Shown here: piece after piece, positions 8,552-17,184 of the stretch
How positions within the stretch are numbered: position 1 is the stretch's first letter
Layout of the letters: each line of letters begins with the position of its first letter
Assembly: GCF_003627755.1 (NCBI RefSeq)
Contig: NZ_CP032695.1
Span: forward strand, 744,001-808,000
Direction: 5' to 3'
DNA: 64,000 nt
DNA from: Rhizobium jaguaris
Lineage (GTDB): Bacteria; Pseudomonadota; Alphaproteobacteria; Rhizobiales; Rhizobiaceae
Position numbers and translations under genes: made by a program
Notes under the pieces: generated by a model
What the model was told of the DNA's origin: nothing
The model's database searches: none
Seen by the model: only the letters and a program-made list of their open reading frames with translations

Positions 8552-9469
8552 ATGAAGGCGATCGTAGTAACGGACCAGGCTGCGGGAGCGGCTGGGATGA
8601 CGCTGACGGAGCGGCCCGAGCCGCAGGCAGCGATAAACGATGTCGTCGTTCGGATTCATGCGTCGGGATTCGTCCCGACCGAGCTGACTTGGCCCTCCAC
8701 CTGGACCGATCGCAGCGGCCGTGACCGTAGACCGTCAATCCCCGGCCACGAACTGGCCGGAGTGGTCATCGCCCTCGGCTACGGTACGACGGGTCTGTCG
8801 GTGGGACAGCGGGTGTTCGGTCTCTCGGACTGGTATCGCGACGGCACGCTCGCCGAGTACGTGGCGATCGAGGCACGCAACCTCGCGCCGCTGCGGGGCG
8901 ACATCGACTTCTCGGTGGGCGCCAGCCTGCCGATCTCGGGACTGACCGCGTGGCAAGGACTGTTCCAGCATGGTCGCCTTCAGGCAGGGCAAACCATCCT
9001 CGCACACGGCGCGGCCGGCGCAGTCGGGACGATGGTGACGCAACTCGCACGTGAAGCCGGCGCCTATGTCATCGGCACCGGCCGTGCCGCAGACCGTCAG
9101 AAGGCGCTCGACTTCGGCGCGCAGGAATTCGTCGACCTCGACAAGGACCTCCTCGAAGACGTCGGCGCAGTCGATCTGGTCTTCGACGTCATTGGCGGTG
9201 ACATCCAGAAGCGGTCCGCAGGCCTGATCCGGGCCGGAGGAACACTGGTATCTATCGTCGGGCCAGCCGAGGCGCGCCCCGCCAACGGCCTGGCAATCGA
9301 CTTTGTTGTCGAGTCCGATCGCGCCCAACTGGGTGAGATCATCCAGCGCGTGCGTGACGGACGCCTGCGGACGAACATCGGCAACATCGCGACCTTCGAC
9401 GAAGCCGTCGCCGCCTTAAATCCGACCGAGCGACGCACCGGGAAGACGATCATCCGCGTTCGTCCCTGA
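8552..9469 (+). CDS. Zinc-independent alcohol dehydrogenase-like NADPH:quinone oxidoreductase
   Basis: A 305-residue medium-chain reductase. The N-terminal GroES-like part has IPGHELAGVVIALGYGT and VGQRVFGLSDWYRDG; the Rossmann part has LAHGAAGAVGTMVTQLARE followed by GTGRAADRQ, the NADPH-binding pattern. The structural-zinc cysteines and the catalytic Cys/His set of true alcohol dehydrogenases are missing, which fits the quinone oxidoreductase/enoyl reductase (QOR) group. It probably reduces quinones or enones, protecting against electrophiles. GGAG lies 8 bases before the ATG. A paralogue about 85% similar but frameshifted lies at 46318-47231. Confidence 0.88.
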   Translation: MKAIVVTDQAAGAAGMTLTERPEPQAAINDVVVRIHASGFVPTELTWPSTWTDRSGRDRRPSIPGHELAGVVIALGYGTTGLSVGQRVFGLSDWYRDGTLAEYVAIEARNLAPLRGDIDFSVGASLPISGLTAWQGLFQHGRLQAGQTILAHGAAGAVGTMVTQLAREAGAYVIGTGRAADRQKALDFGAQEFVDLDKDLLEDVGAVDLVFDVIGGDIQKRSAGLIRAGGTLVSIVGPAEARPANGLAIDFVVESDRAQLGEIIQRVRDGRLRTNIGNIATFDEAVAALNPTERRTGKTIIRVRP

Positions 9470-9827
9470 CAACTCGGGGAGGGCGAGCGACTCTGGGCTC
9501 CTCGCCGAACATTGTCGCGTTTTAGACCATGTCGCTTGCCTGACCATTCTCGCCTTTGCGACCTGCTTGGATTAGCTCGTCATCGGCGATGCGCTAGAAA
9601 TCAACGGGCAAGTACGGCCATAGGTCGTCGAAATTGCAGGAAACCGTCCGGTACACCGGGCACTCAGGTGGTCTTCGGCCGTCCTCGTTGCGTCCGTGGA
9701 CACCGGCAGCGAGGGCAGCGCCGCCTGGCGAGCCGGGGCCTTGTGGCCCGATCGGACGATTTCGCTAAATGCGCCGGCGCTCAGGTAGTCCGGCGCTGCG
9801 AGCCGTTATCGCAAGAAGGAACGCTAG
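9470..9827. other. Gene-free stretch before the sigma-factor remnant
   Basis: No gene seen. If the downstream sigma fragment was once complete, its region 2 should lie here, but I cannot recover it in any frame, so it was deleted or is heavily decayed. Confidence 0.4.
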
Positions 9828-10124
9828 ATGGCCGACGGTGTGATTCGAGACGTCCTGGAAAGGTCGATAGATGACTTGCCCGATAAGCTGCGCATCGTGT
9901 TTGTGGCTTGCGTCGTCGACGGCATGACCGCGGGGCAGTTTGCCGAGCTGTTTGCACTCGCACCGGAGACGATAGGGGCCCGTCTGCGCGGCTCTCAACG
10001 CTTGCTGGGTGGAGTGCTTATGCGCCGACTCGGTCCCGCCTTCGGTAGCGTCTATCAGCTTGGTGATCGCCGGTCCGAGCGCATTACGAACGCGGTAATG
10101 GACCGATTTTTCCCGAGCCAGTGA
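9828..10124 (+). pseudogene. ECF sigma factor remnant (region 4 only)
   Basis: A 98-codon open frame whose residues 8-60 (VLERSIDDLPDKLRIVFVAC, then GMTAGQFAELFALAPETIGARLRGSQ) are the sigma-70 region 4 helix-turn-helix of extracytoplasmic-function sigma factors. The tail (LGDRRSERITNAVMDRF) is also typical of rhizobial ECF proteins. The region 2 domain needed for core binding and -10 melting is missing; intact family members have about 170-220 residues. AAGGA precedes the ATG, so the fragment could be translated, but sigma activity is not expected. No anti-sigma gene is adjacent. Confidence 0.7.
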
Positions 10125-10542
10125 AGTGGCGCGACATGAAAGCGACTAGGCCGGGCATCGATTCTGTCGCAAAATTATCGCGAGAACAGTTGGCTCGTGG
10201 AAGGCTTCAGGCAGCGAGGGTATCGAACTGCTCGTCGAGCAATGGTACCCGAGCGCAAGTCTATCTCGCTTGTCCTTTGCGCATCGCTCGGGTCGTCTCG
10301 ATGCCGGCAGTTCATAGATTTGAAACCGACCGAGGACCGGATCCGGCGCTCTCGGTACGCCGATGGTCTTGCGCGATGCGATGGTTCAGACGCTGACCCA
10401 GGGATGCGAATCACATTCAGCGTTCGTCGTAGGCGGCAACGTGAGCGGGCTTTACCATCGCAGACAACGATCGCCGCCCGGTTGGTCCGGCTGCCGTCGA
10501 TGATAGTCCGTTCGGGTCGGCCTGGTCATAGGACGCTGCTTC
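10125..10542. other. Gene-free stretch
   Basis: No supported gene between the sigma remnant and repeat copy B; composition is that of non-coding or decayed DNA. Confidence 0.4.
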
Positions 10543-10630
10543 GATGGCATTGATTCCATAGCCACCAGTCATTGGACCGTGGATTTTCGCCACCCTATTC
10601 TTCGCTTGTCTGCAAAGGGATCGGAAGATG
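10543..10630 (+). repeat. msrB-upstream dispersed repeat, copy B
   Basis: Matches copies A and C along CATTGATTCCATAGCC, TCATTGGACC and the terminal CGGAAGATG. The ATG at 10628 begins the msrB-like fragment. Confidence 0.75.
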
Positions 10631-10759
10631 AAAACACACAACAAAAATCCCGAGGCGGTGTCGCGGCTGACGCCAGAACAGTACCGCGTCACACAGCGGC
10701 ATGGCACGGAGCAATCCTACAGGAGCGGCAATCCGGAAAGGCTTCTCGATCGACGCTAA
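10628..10759 (+). pseudogene. msrB fragment (methionine-R-sulfoxide reductase N-terminus)
   Basis: A 43-codon frame with MKTHNKNPEAVSRL followed by TPEQYRVTQRHGTEQS, the N-terminal signature of MsrB (LTPEQYxVTxxxGTE). The zinc-binding and catalytic cysteines of the MsrB core (about 90 further residues) are missing and a stop follows, so no reductase activity is possible. A shorter relic of the same gene follows repeat copy C at 23962. Confidence 0.7.
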
Positions 10760-10916
10760 CAGACTCCTGAGCGCTTTCGGAAAACGATCGTAAACGCGTC
10801 CAACGGCATGCATGGACACGGTTTTGATTCTTCTGAGGCGAGCTTGCTTTAACTTCGTGTTGGACGCCAACTTCAGTCTTCGATAGCCGGCGCAAAAACT
10901 GTTCAGAGGCCTTGCA

Positions 10917-12194
10917 ATGAAAACTTCGCAGCTTTTCCAGACGGCGCTTGAGCCGGATGACCTTCACACGTTCTTTCACGACGTTCGTCAGACCAGCGAA
11001 AGATTGGGTCAACCACTTTCCGATGCCGATGCGACGGTGCAGTCCATGCCGGACGCGAGCCCCGCTAAATGGCACCTCGCACATACGACCTGGTTCTTCG
11101 AGGCGATGGTGCTCAAACCATTTGTCCCGGCTTACAAAACCTTTGATGAGGATTTCAACTTTCTCTTCAACTCGTATTATGAATCGCTCGGGTCGCGTCA
11201 GCCGCGGCCGCGACGTGGGATGATCACACGGCCAGCGTTGAGCCACATCCTGGATTATCGGAAGCATGTCGACGATGCCCTCGACGCGCTACTGCGCACG
11301 AGCCCCGGAAAGCACATTAATGAGCTCGTCGAGCTCGGCTGCCACCATGAGCAGCAACATCAGGAACTCCTGCTCACCGACATCTTGCATCTCTTCGCGC
11401 AGAATCCACTTCGTCCCGCTTATCGTGATCCCACGCCCGTCACCGTGGACACCGCTGATCCACCTCCGCTCTCCTTTACCGACTTCGACGAGACAATCGT
11501 TGAGATTGGGCATGGAGGCGTTGGATTCGCATACGATAGCGAAGGTCCGCGACACCGCGCCCTGATCGAACCTTTCCGGCTCGCCAACCGCCTTGTCACC
11601 AATGCCGAGTGGGCGGCCTTCGTCGATGACGGCGGCTACAAGAAATCGCTCCTGTGGCTGTCAGAGGGTTGGGCAAAAGTGCAGGCCGAAGGATGGTCCC
11701 ATCCTCTGTACTGGCAGGAGTGCGATGGACAAAACTGGACGATGACACTGAGAGGTTTCCAACCCCTCGATCCTGCCGCGCCGGTCACTCACATAAGCTA
11801 TTTCGAGGCGGACGCATTCGCGACATGGGCCGGAAAGCGCCTTCCAACGGAGGTCGAGTGGGAAGCAGCAGCCCAGGGGATCGCAATCCAGGGCAACTTC
11901 CTCGACACGCATCGTCTCCGTCCCAAACCGGCATCACCTCACGTCAGAGGCCTTCAGCAGATGTTTGGGGATGTCTGGGAGTGGACCCGCAGCGCCTTCC
12001 TGCCATATCCGCGGTTTCGCGCGGTCGAGGGCGCAGTTGGCGAGTACAACGGCAAATTCATGTCAGGCCAATACGTGCTTCGCGGGGGCTCCTGCGTAAC
12101 CCCGCCAGGACATATTCGCGCAAGCTACCGAAATTTCTTTCCCGGGCATGCTCGATGGCAGTTTTCGGGGCTGAGGCTCGCTGAGGACGCTTAA
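10917..12194 (+). CDS. egtB: Ergothioneine biosynthesis protein EgtB (sulfoxide synthase)
   Basis: A 425-residue non-haem iron enzyme that joins hercynine with cysteine or gamma-glutamylcysteine, with O2, to make the sulfoxide precursor of ergothioneine. The DinB-like N-terminal domain (about 10-160) shows SPAKWHLAHTTWFFE and ELGCHHEQQHQELLLTDI; the HxxEQQHxE pattern and the upstream His are the iron ligands. The C-terminal FGE-sulfatase-type domain (about 195-425) shows FRLANRLVTNAEWAAF, RLPTEVEWEAAA, GDVWEWTRSAFLPYP and VLRGGSCVTPP. Length is normal and all landmarks are present. The usual partner egtD (histidine methyltransferase) is not in the window, so the pathway must be completed elsewhere. 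The ATG at 10917 is the family start. Confidence 0.93.
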   Translation: MKTSQLFQTALEPDDLHTFFHDVRQTSERLGQPLSDADATVQSMPDASPAKWHLAHTTWFFEAMVLKPFVPAYKTFDEDFNFLFNSYYESLGSRQPRPRRGMITRPALSHILDYRKHVDDALDALLRTSPGKHINELVELGCHHEQQHQELLLTDILHLFAQNPLRPAYRDPTPVTVDTADPPPLSFTDFDETIVEIGHGGVGFAYDSEGPRHRALIEPFRLANRLVTNAEWAAFVDDGGYKKSLLWLSEGWAKVQAEGWSHPLYWQECDGQNWTMTLRGFQPLDPAAPVTHISYFEADAFATWAGKRLPTEVEWEAAAQGIAIQGNFLDTHRLRPKPASPHVRGLQQMFGDVWEWTRSAFLPYPRFRAVEGAVGEYNGKFMSGQYVLRGGSCVTPPGHIRASYRNFFPGHARWQFSGLRLAEDA

Positions 12195-12241
12195 GAGGCC
12201 GGCGGGCCAAGATGTGTTGATCTCAATGTGATGGAGAACCC

Positions 12242-12496
12242 ATGAGCAAATATCAGATCGTTCCTGCCATGGAAGTGATCGGCGCCGACGGCGTCCATGT
12301 CGGAACCGTCGACTCTATAGTTGATGGCCGCATCAAACTGTCGAAGCGCGATAGTGGTGAGGGCAGTCACAAGGGGCACCATCATTTTGTCGACCTCAGC
12401 CTGGTCTCTATCGTGCATGGCAGGCAAGTTCGCCTTTCGGCGAACGCGGCTGTGGCCGTCACCTTCGAAGAAGAGGAATCACGCAACCCGATTTGA
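12242..12496 (+). CDS. DUF2171 small protein
   Basis: An 84-residue protein with the DUF2171 pattern: VPAMEVIGADGVHVGTVDSI, GRIKLSKRD, and HHHFVDLSLV followed by a short beta-rich tail (VRLSANAAVAV). The fold is PRC-barrel-like. No signal peptide. The function is unknown; related rhizobial genes often sit with stress genes, as here between egtB and transaldolase. GGAG precedes the ATG by 6 bases. Confidence 0.8.
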   Translation: MSKYQIVPAMEVIGADGVHVGTVDSIVDGRIKLSKRDSGEGSHKGHHHFVDLSLVSIVHGRQVRLSANAAVAVTFEEEESRNPI

Positions 12497-12608
12497 CCGC
12501 GCGTTCGCCAACCACGGGATCCAGGTCCGTCCAGGAGCTCGCGGCATAGGGGAGTTGGTCCTTGCCCGCTGGGCGGCGCATCACCGCCGGCACCGAAAGG
12601 AAATGAAC

Positions 12609-13637
12609 ATGACGACAAAACTTGAACAGTTGCGCAGGATGTCGACGATTGTCGCCGATACCGGTGATCTGGCGGCCGTGGAGCGGCTGAAGCCAGTGGA
12701 TTGCACTACGAACCCGACGATCGTTCTCAAGGCCATAGAAAGCGAACCTTACAAGGAGGTCGTCCAGGAAGCGCTGTCATGGGGGCGTAAGTGTAGCGGT
12801 GACCCGTTACACATTGCGGCAGCTACCGCAGATCGCTTGGCGATTTCTGTTGGGATCGAGCTTTTGCGCCGCGTGCCTGGATATGTCTCGACGGAAGTTG
12901 ACGCCAACCTCTCCTTCAATGTCGCGGCCTCAACCGCTAAGGCTCGTCAAATCATAGCCGAATACGAGCAGCGCGGTGTCCAGCGCGACCGGGTGCTCAT
13001 CAAACTCGCGGCGACGTGGGAAGGGATACGCGCGGCCGAGATCCTGCAGAGCGAGGGCGTGTCGTGCAACATGACGCTCTTGTTGAACCGCGCGCAGGCC
13101 ATTGCAAGCGCCGATGCGGGGGCATTCCTGATCTCGCCGTTCGTAGGGCGCATTTATGATTGGTACAAGAAAGTCGAAGGCAGGGATTTCACAGCCAAGG
13201 AAGACCCTGGTGTCCGATCCGTTCGTGACATCTACAACCACTTCAAGACCGAAGGCATTGAGACGATCGTCATGGCCGCATCGTTCAGAAATACCGGTCA
13301 AATCGAGGCGTTGGCCGGCTGCGATCGACTTACCATCGCGCCCAGTCTCCTGGATGCCTTGGAATCAAACAGCGATCAACTTGAGAGAGCACTTTCACCC
13401 GGTACGCATCCCGAGCAACCGCTGCGGCGGCCGGCCGATGCCATTTGCCACTGGTTTGTGAGCGAGGACGCGGTCGACATCAAGCATCCGGCGCCCGGTG
13501 GTCCGATCGATGAAGTGACTTTCCGCTGGATCATGAACGAAGACGCGATGGCAACCGAGAAATTGGCCGAGGGCATCCGCGTATTCGCGAGGGACCTGCA
13601 GGAACTGCGGACGCGAATTGGCAGGCGGCTCCAATAG
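12609..13637 (+). CDS. tal: Transaldolase
   Basis: A 342-residue enzyme of the non-oxidative pentose phosphate pathway, transferring a dihydroxyacetone unit between sugar phosphates. Landmarks in order: STIVADTGDLAAVERLKPVD, CTTNPTIVLKA, VSTEVDANLSF, the Schiff-base lysine in RVLIKLAATWEGIRAAEIL, NMTLLLNRAQAIASADAGA, ISPFVGRIYDWY and VMAASFRNTGQIEALAGCD. This is the TalB-like (class I, about 317 aa) type. The start at 12609 (MTTKLEQL) is chosen over 12603 since AAAGGA lies 8 bases upstream of it. Single-gene insertion of a housekeeping-type enzyme into stress genes is common on rhizobial plasmids. Confidence 0.93.
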   Translation: MTTKLEQLRRMSTIVADTGDLAAVERLKPVDCTTNPTIVLKAIESEPYKEVVQEALSWGRKCSGDPLHIAAATADRLAISVGIELLRRVPGYVSTEVDANLSFNVAASTAKARQIIAEYEQRGVQRDRVLIKLAATWEGIRAAEILQSEGVSCNMTLLLNRAQAIASADAGAFLISPFVGRIYDWYKKVEGRDFTAKEDPGVRSVRDIYNHFKTEGIETIVMAASFRNTGQIEALAGCDRLTIAPSLLDALESNSDQLERALSPGTHPEQPLRRPADAICHWFVSEDAVDIKHPAPGGPIDEVTFRWIMNEDAMATEKLAEGIRVFARDLQELRTRIGRRLQ

Positions 13638-13732
13638 CCAACTTCAGGCTGATCTACGGGGCGACGACCGGCCCGATCGAACGGTTCCAGCCAGGGCTGG
13701 ATCGGCTTTTATCGCATAGAGAGGAATGAGAA

Positions 13733-14014
13733 ATGGCAGTGGCGACGTGGAATGGGACGGTGATAGCGCAATCGGACAAGACCGTTGTCGTCGAAGGCAA
13801 CCACTACTTTCCGCCTCAGTCGGTCAAGACACAATATCTTGCGCAGAGCACCACCACCAGCCGTTGCCCATGGAAGGGCCTTGCGAATTACTACTCGCTT
13901 TTCGTCGATGGCAAAACCAATGAAGACGCGGCATGGTACTATGCCGATCCCACCGATGCGGCAGCGGCCATAAGCGGTTATATCGCATTCTGGAAAGGTG
14001 TCGATGTTAGGTGA
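13733..14014 (+). CDS. DUF427 protein
   Basis: A 93-residue protein with the full DUF427 signature: ATWNGTVIAQSDKTVVVEGN, HYFPPQSV, TSRCPWKGLANYYSLFVDGK, AAWYYADP. The fold is a small beta-tent. The biochemical role is unknown. GAGG lies 7 bases before the ATG. Its stop codon lies inside the stem of the terminator that follows. Confidence 0.9.
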   Translation: MAVATWNGTVIAQSDKTVVVEGNHYFPPQSVKTQYLAQSTTTSRCPWKGLANYYSLFVDGKTNEDAAWYYADPTDAAAAISGYIAFWKGVDVR

Positions 14015-14047
14015 TCGACTGACCGCTGCCGTCACCTGACTTTATTT
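14006..14047 (+). terminator. Intrinsic terminator after DUF427
   Basis: GTTAGGTGA (14006-14014) pairs with TCACCTGAC (14032-14040), a 9-bp stem including one G-U pair, followed by TTTATTT. The stop codon of the DUF427 gene is part of the stem. Confidence 0.65.
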
Positions 14048-14130
14048 GATAAGAACTGAGTATCACTAAGACAAACGGCCGGCGGCAGCTAATTCGCTCG
14101 GGGCGCCGCCATCTTCGGTCTCATGCGTCT

Positions 14131-15090
14131 CTAAGATGCGTTTTTCGCTTCTGAGCGATAGTCTGACGGGTCGGTCCCGTAGTGCTGCCGGAAGGTGCGA
14201 GTGAAGCTGCTACGGCTCTGATATCCCGCTTGAAGTGCGACTTGTTCGACGGATAGCGCATTGGCGGCGAGCAGGCTCGCCGCATGCCGCATGCGAAGAC
14301 GTCTCAGGACAGACATCGCCGATTCACCAAACGCGGCCGTGAATCTCGCCATGAACGCCGAGCGGCTCAACCCAACCGATCTGCACAGGGTTTGAACGCT
14401 GAAGTCCGCTGCGGGACTTGACGCCATTTCGGCGAACGCGCGCGCTATCGGCGGGTCGTTCAAAAGCGAAAAGCGTTCGACCCAAGCGTTTGATGAAGTC
14501 AGACTGCGGCGAAGCAGGGTCAGCAGCACGAGCTTGAACAGCGCTGACGCCATCGGCCCGCGACCGATCTCGCGCGCGGTGAGTTCAGCCATCGCATAGC
14601 TCATGACCTGGTCGAGCTGATCATACGCGTCAAAGGTTTCAACGACCGGCGAAGCGAGCGAAGCAAAGAGACCCAGTCCCGGACCGTAAACCGCACGAAA
14701 GCAACCGCAGACAAGCGAGAACGATGGCTCGCCTTCGCCGATCTCGTAGCGGGTCACCGAGCCGGGAACGAAGGTGCTTTTCTGGATGCCGCCGGCGACC
14801 GGACCGGGGCACCCGAATGACGAACCGTTCGCGACGATCTCGATCGACTTGTTCGGCGGCGTCACGACCAGCATGTGCGGGACGAGCTCGATCGCCACTT
14901 CGCCATCGACAATGATCTTGCCGGAACCGGTAAGACCATAATGTATGGTCGGTCGATCGACTCTCTCGATGCCGAGGCGGGCTCCCGCGGCGAACCGGCA
15001 CTCGGACAATCGGGCCGACTCAACTTCGATCGTCCCCATTAGCTTGTCGAGATCAGCTCGCGATATTCGCCAAAGCGGTTCGCATGCCAT
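14131..15090 (-). CDS. AraC-family transcriptional regulator
   Basis: A 319-residue regulator. Residues 25-200 form an AraC-binding-like (cupin-type) sensor domain. Residues 215-315 form the double helix-turn-helix: FSVQTLCRSVGLSRSAFMARF for the first motif and VEQVALQAGYQSRSSFTRTF followed by GTDPSDYR for the second. Ligand unknown. It converges with the DUF427 gene and is divergent from nothing obvious; 730 bp without a gene lies upstream. Possibly it regulates DUF1993 or a distant promoter; this is a guess. Confidence 0.9.
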   Translation of the reverse strand: MACEPLWRISRADLDKLMGTIEVESARLSECRFAAGARLGIERVDRPTIHYGLTGSGKIIVDGEVAIELVPHMLVVTPPNKSIEIVANGSSFGCPGPVAGGIQKSTFVPGSVTRYEIGEGEPSFSLVCGCFRAVYGPGLGLFASLASPVVETFDAYDQLDQVMSYAMAELTAREIGRGPMASALFKLVLLTLLRRSLTSSNAWVERFSLLNDPPIARAFAEMASSPAADFSVQTLCRSVGLSRSAFMARFTAAFGESAMSVLRRLRMRHAASLLAANALSVEQVALQAGYQSRSSFTRTFRQHYGTDPSDYRSEAKNAS

Positions 15091-15817
15091 ACCCAGAAAA
15101 CCTCATGCTGCGTTAGCTTACATCAGCTCGACGATCGGAGGCTGCTGACGCCGCTGTTTGACGCGAACGCTCCGCGCAGCACGTCATGTGAACGGTTTCA
15201 TGCACTCCGGCTCGACTGAGCATCAGTAAACACCATCACCTCAAATGAAGGCCCGCACACAATCGCTCAGCTGTAGGGTTTAGTGTAGTCTCTACGCCCG
15301 AATATGATAATTTCAGTCACGACATGAATGGGTGGCAAATAGGCCTATTTCGTCAGACGTGTTGGATGAATCATGATCTGACGATCGGCGGGTTCAGTAG
15401 CGAACCAGTCCGAACAGCTCGAATAGCGCGTCGGCCAAGTGCGTCACCGTAGATTCTTGCCCCGCACAGCAAGTCTACAATGCGATTCCGATCGTCCATT
15501 TGGACGACGCTACCCTCCGTCTGCGTTCCATCCCGGTGTGATTGTGGTTGGAGAAGAGGAACTTTTTCGCCTAAAAATTCGCGGCCGTGGGCACGATTAC
15601 GGAGCCGCGCCGACGATATCCATTGCCTATCGAAAGCATCACCAAACGGAATTTGCAATTCCCGCCGGTAAAGGCGATGCTACTCCTTTCGCAATGCGCG
15701 CAGTGTAAAACACACCAGGGAAATTTGGACGGATTGCCGAAAGTTCGGCTGGAGAGGGAGCTTCTTTCGGCACTGGCAAGCCCAGTGCATGGCGGTATCG
15801 GGCATGATGGAGGGTAC
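15091..15817. other. Gene-free stretch between AraC regulator and DUF1993
   Basis: No supported gene. A frame that opens at 15587 runs into DUF1993, but its first 77 codons do not resemble the family. A minus-strand frame at 15371-15658 has no ribosome site and no family. Confidence 0.4.
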
Positions 15818-16351
15818 ATGTCCTTTTCGATATACGACATCACCGTCCCCGTGATGCTGCATGGACTCGTGGTTATGGATGATTATCTCCTTCATGCCCA
15901 AAACCTGGAACGCTCCAATTCCCTGGATCCGGGATCCGTACTGACATCCAGGCTCGCTCCCGACATGCTGACGTTCGGCGAACAATTCGTGGTCAACTGC
16001 AACAAGGTCGAGCTGCACATGACCAAGCTTATGAATCGAAACCAGGCGGCTCCGCCTAACGTCGCGATGATCTATCCCGCTCTTCAAGGACGTCTGCTAG
16101 AGACGCGCAGCTTCTTGCGGACAATCCAGCCGGAAGACCTAGCCAACGCTCAGAGCCACATTTACCAACTGGCCCCATCGGTTGCAAAGGACTGGATCGG
16201 CGGAGACGATTACATTCGACACGTCGTGCTAGCGGATTTCTTTTTCCATATCGCGGTGGCGCACGCGATTCTGCGGCATCTTGGAGCTCCGGCGGGCAAG
16301 AAGGACTATCTGGGGCATCTCACGCCGCATGGCGGAGGCGACTATTTCTGA
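15818..16351 (+). CDS. DUF1993 family protein
   Basis: A 177-residue protein beginning MSFSIYDITVPVMLHGLVVM, the conserved DUF1993 N-terminus, and ending in FFFHIAVAHAILRHLGAPAGKKDYLG, the conserved C-terminal helix. This is a four-helix DinB-like fold; function unknown. The ATG at 15818 is chosen because GGAGGG precedes it by 4 bases and it matches the family start. A single-gene unit. Confidence 0.88.
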   Translation: MSFSIYDITVPVMLHGLVVMDDYLLHAQNLERSNSLDPGSVLTSRLAPDMLTFGEQFVVNCNKVELHMTKLMNRNQAAPPNVAMIYPALQGRLLETRSFLRTIQPEDLANAQSHIYQLAPSVAKDWIGGDDYIRHVVLADFFFHIAVAHAILRHLGAPAGKKDYLGHLTPHGGGDYF

Positions 16352-16752
16352 AGGCGTGCGCGCGCCGAACTGCACCGGTTGTTACTTCATTTCAAAGCAC
16401 ACCGAACCCGGCCAACGTCCGGGCGACTCGCACTGCAGCCACGCATCTCTTGTCTCGGTTCGTTGGTAACTTCGTGCACTTGAGTTTTAACGTCCTTGGT
16501 AAACCTTCACCGATACTCGAAATGGTGAAACACCAGGTGCGGCACGATCTTGATGCGAGCGGCATTTTAAGTAGACCACCCGCGACGTTGCCGCTTGGTG
16601 TAGAAAGTCACCACAGACACGTTAGGTTTCGCGCACGCGCTGCGTCATCGCGAGGTTACCTTCCTTGTACGGCGGTAACGCTTTCGCCCAAAGGGTTGTG
16701 CGATTACCCCCGGAAGCCATCGGCCCTGGGTTTGACGAATTGGCGGCGGTCG
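16352..16752. other. Gene-free stretch
   Basis: No gene, repeat or regulatory site is recognised between DUF1993 and the small minus-strand frame. Confidence 0.4.
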
Positions 16753-16971
16753 TTACCTGAAGCGGGAAGGCCAGCGGACGTTCGCCCACAACTCGTCCCT
16801 GTCTGCGAAAGGGCCGAATAGCAACTGCAACTGCCGGATCTGGCTGATGTCCAGGTTATGACACCTGCCGAATTCCTCAACGCTGATCCTCTCCGGGGAC
16901 CGAGGGCAGCCGGGATCGGCCAGTTGCTTGACAAGGTGCATGCGAAAACCTTTCGCGTCTTCCAAACTCAT
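16753..16971 (-). CDS. Small hypothetical protein
   Basis: A 72-residue frame starting MSLEDAKGFRMHLVKQLADP with balanced composition (acidic N-terminal helix, then ERISVEEFGRCHNLDISQIRQ). It reads like protein rather than shadow sequence, but no family is recognised and the ribosome site is weak (GAGAC). It could also be the remaining tail of a larger gene cut by the adjacent IS66. Confidence 0.35.
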   Translation of the reverse strand: MSLEDAKGFRMHLVKQLADPGCPRSPERISVEEFGRCHNLDISQIRQLQLLFGPFADRDELWANVRWPSRFR

Positions 16972-17184
16972 TCTTGTCTCGCTTTCAGAGGTCGATGCAA
17001 TTTTTGTATCTGCGGAAAGGATGATCGAAATGCCGGCAAGCGCTCGCGCCCAACCAATTTTGCTTTGAAATGTGCCGGCGCCGCTATGTATGCGGCGTCC
17101 ACGCCCCATCGAATTTTCAGTTGCAGCGGTCTGAGGTTGATCTACGGGCCGTCAAATGAGCTCACCGAAGAGTACCTGACGAGC

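Noticed and set aside
10689..11267. Minus-strand frame overlapping egtB
   Set aside because: Shadow of the egtB coding sequence; no family features.
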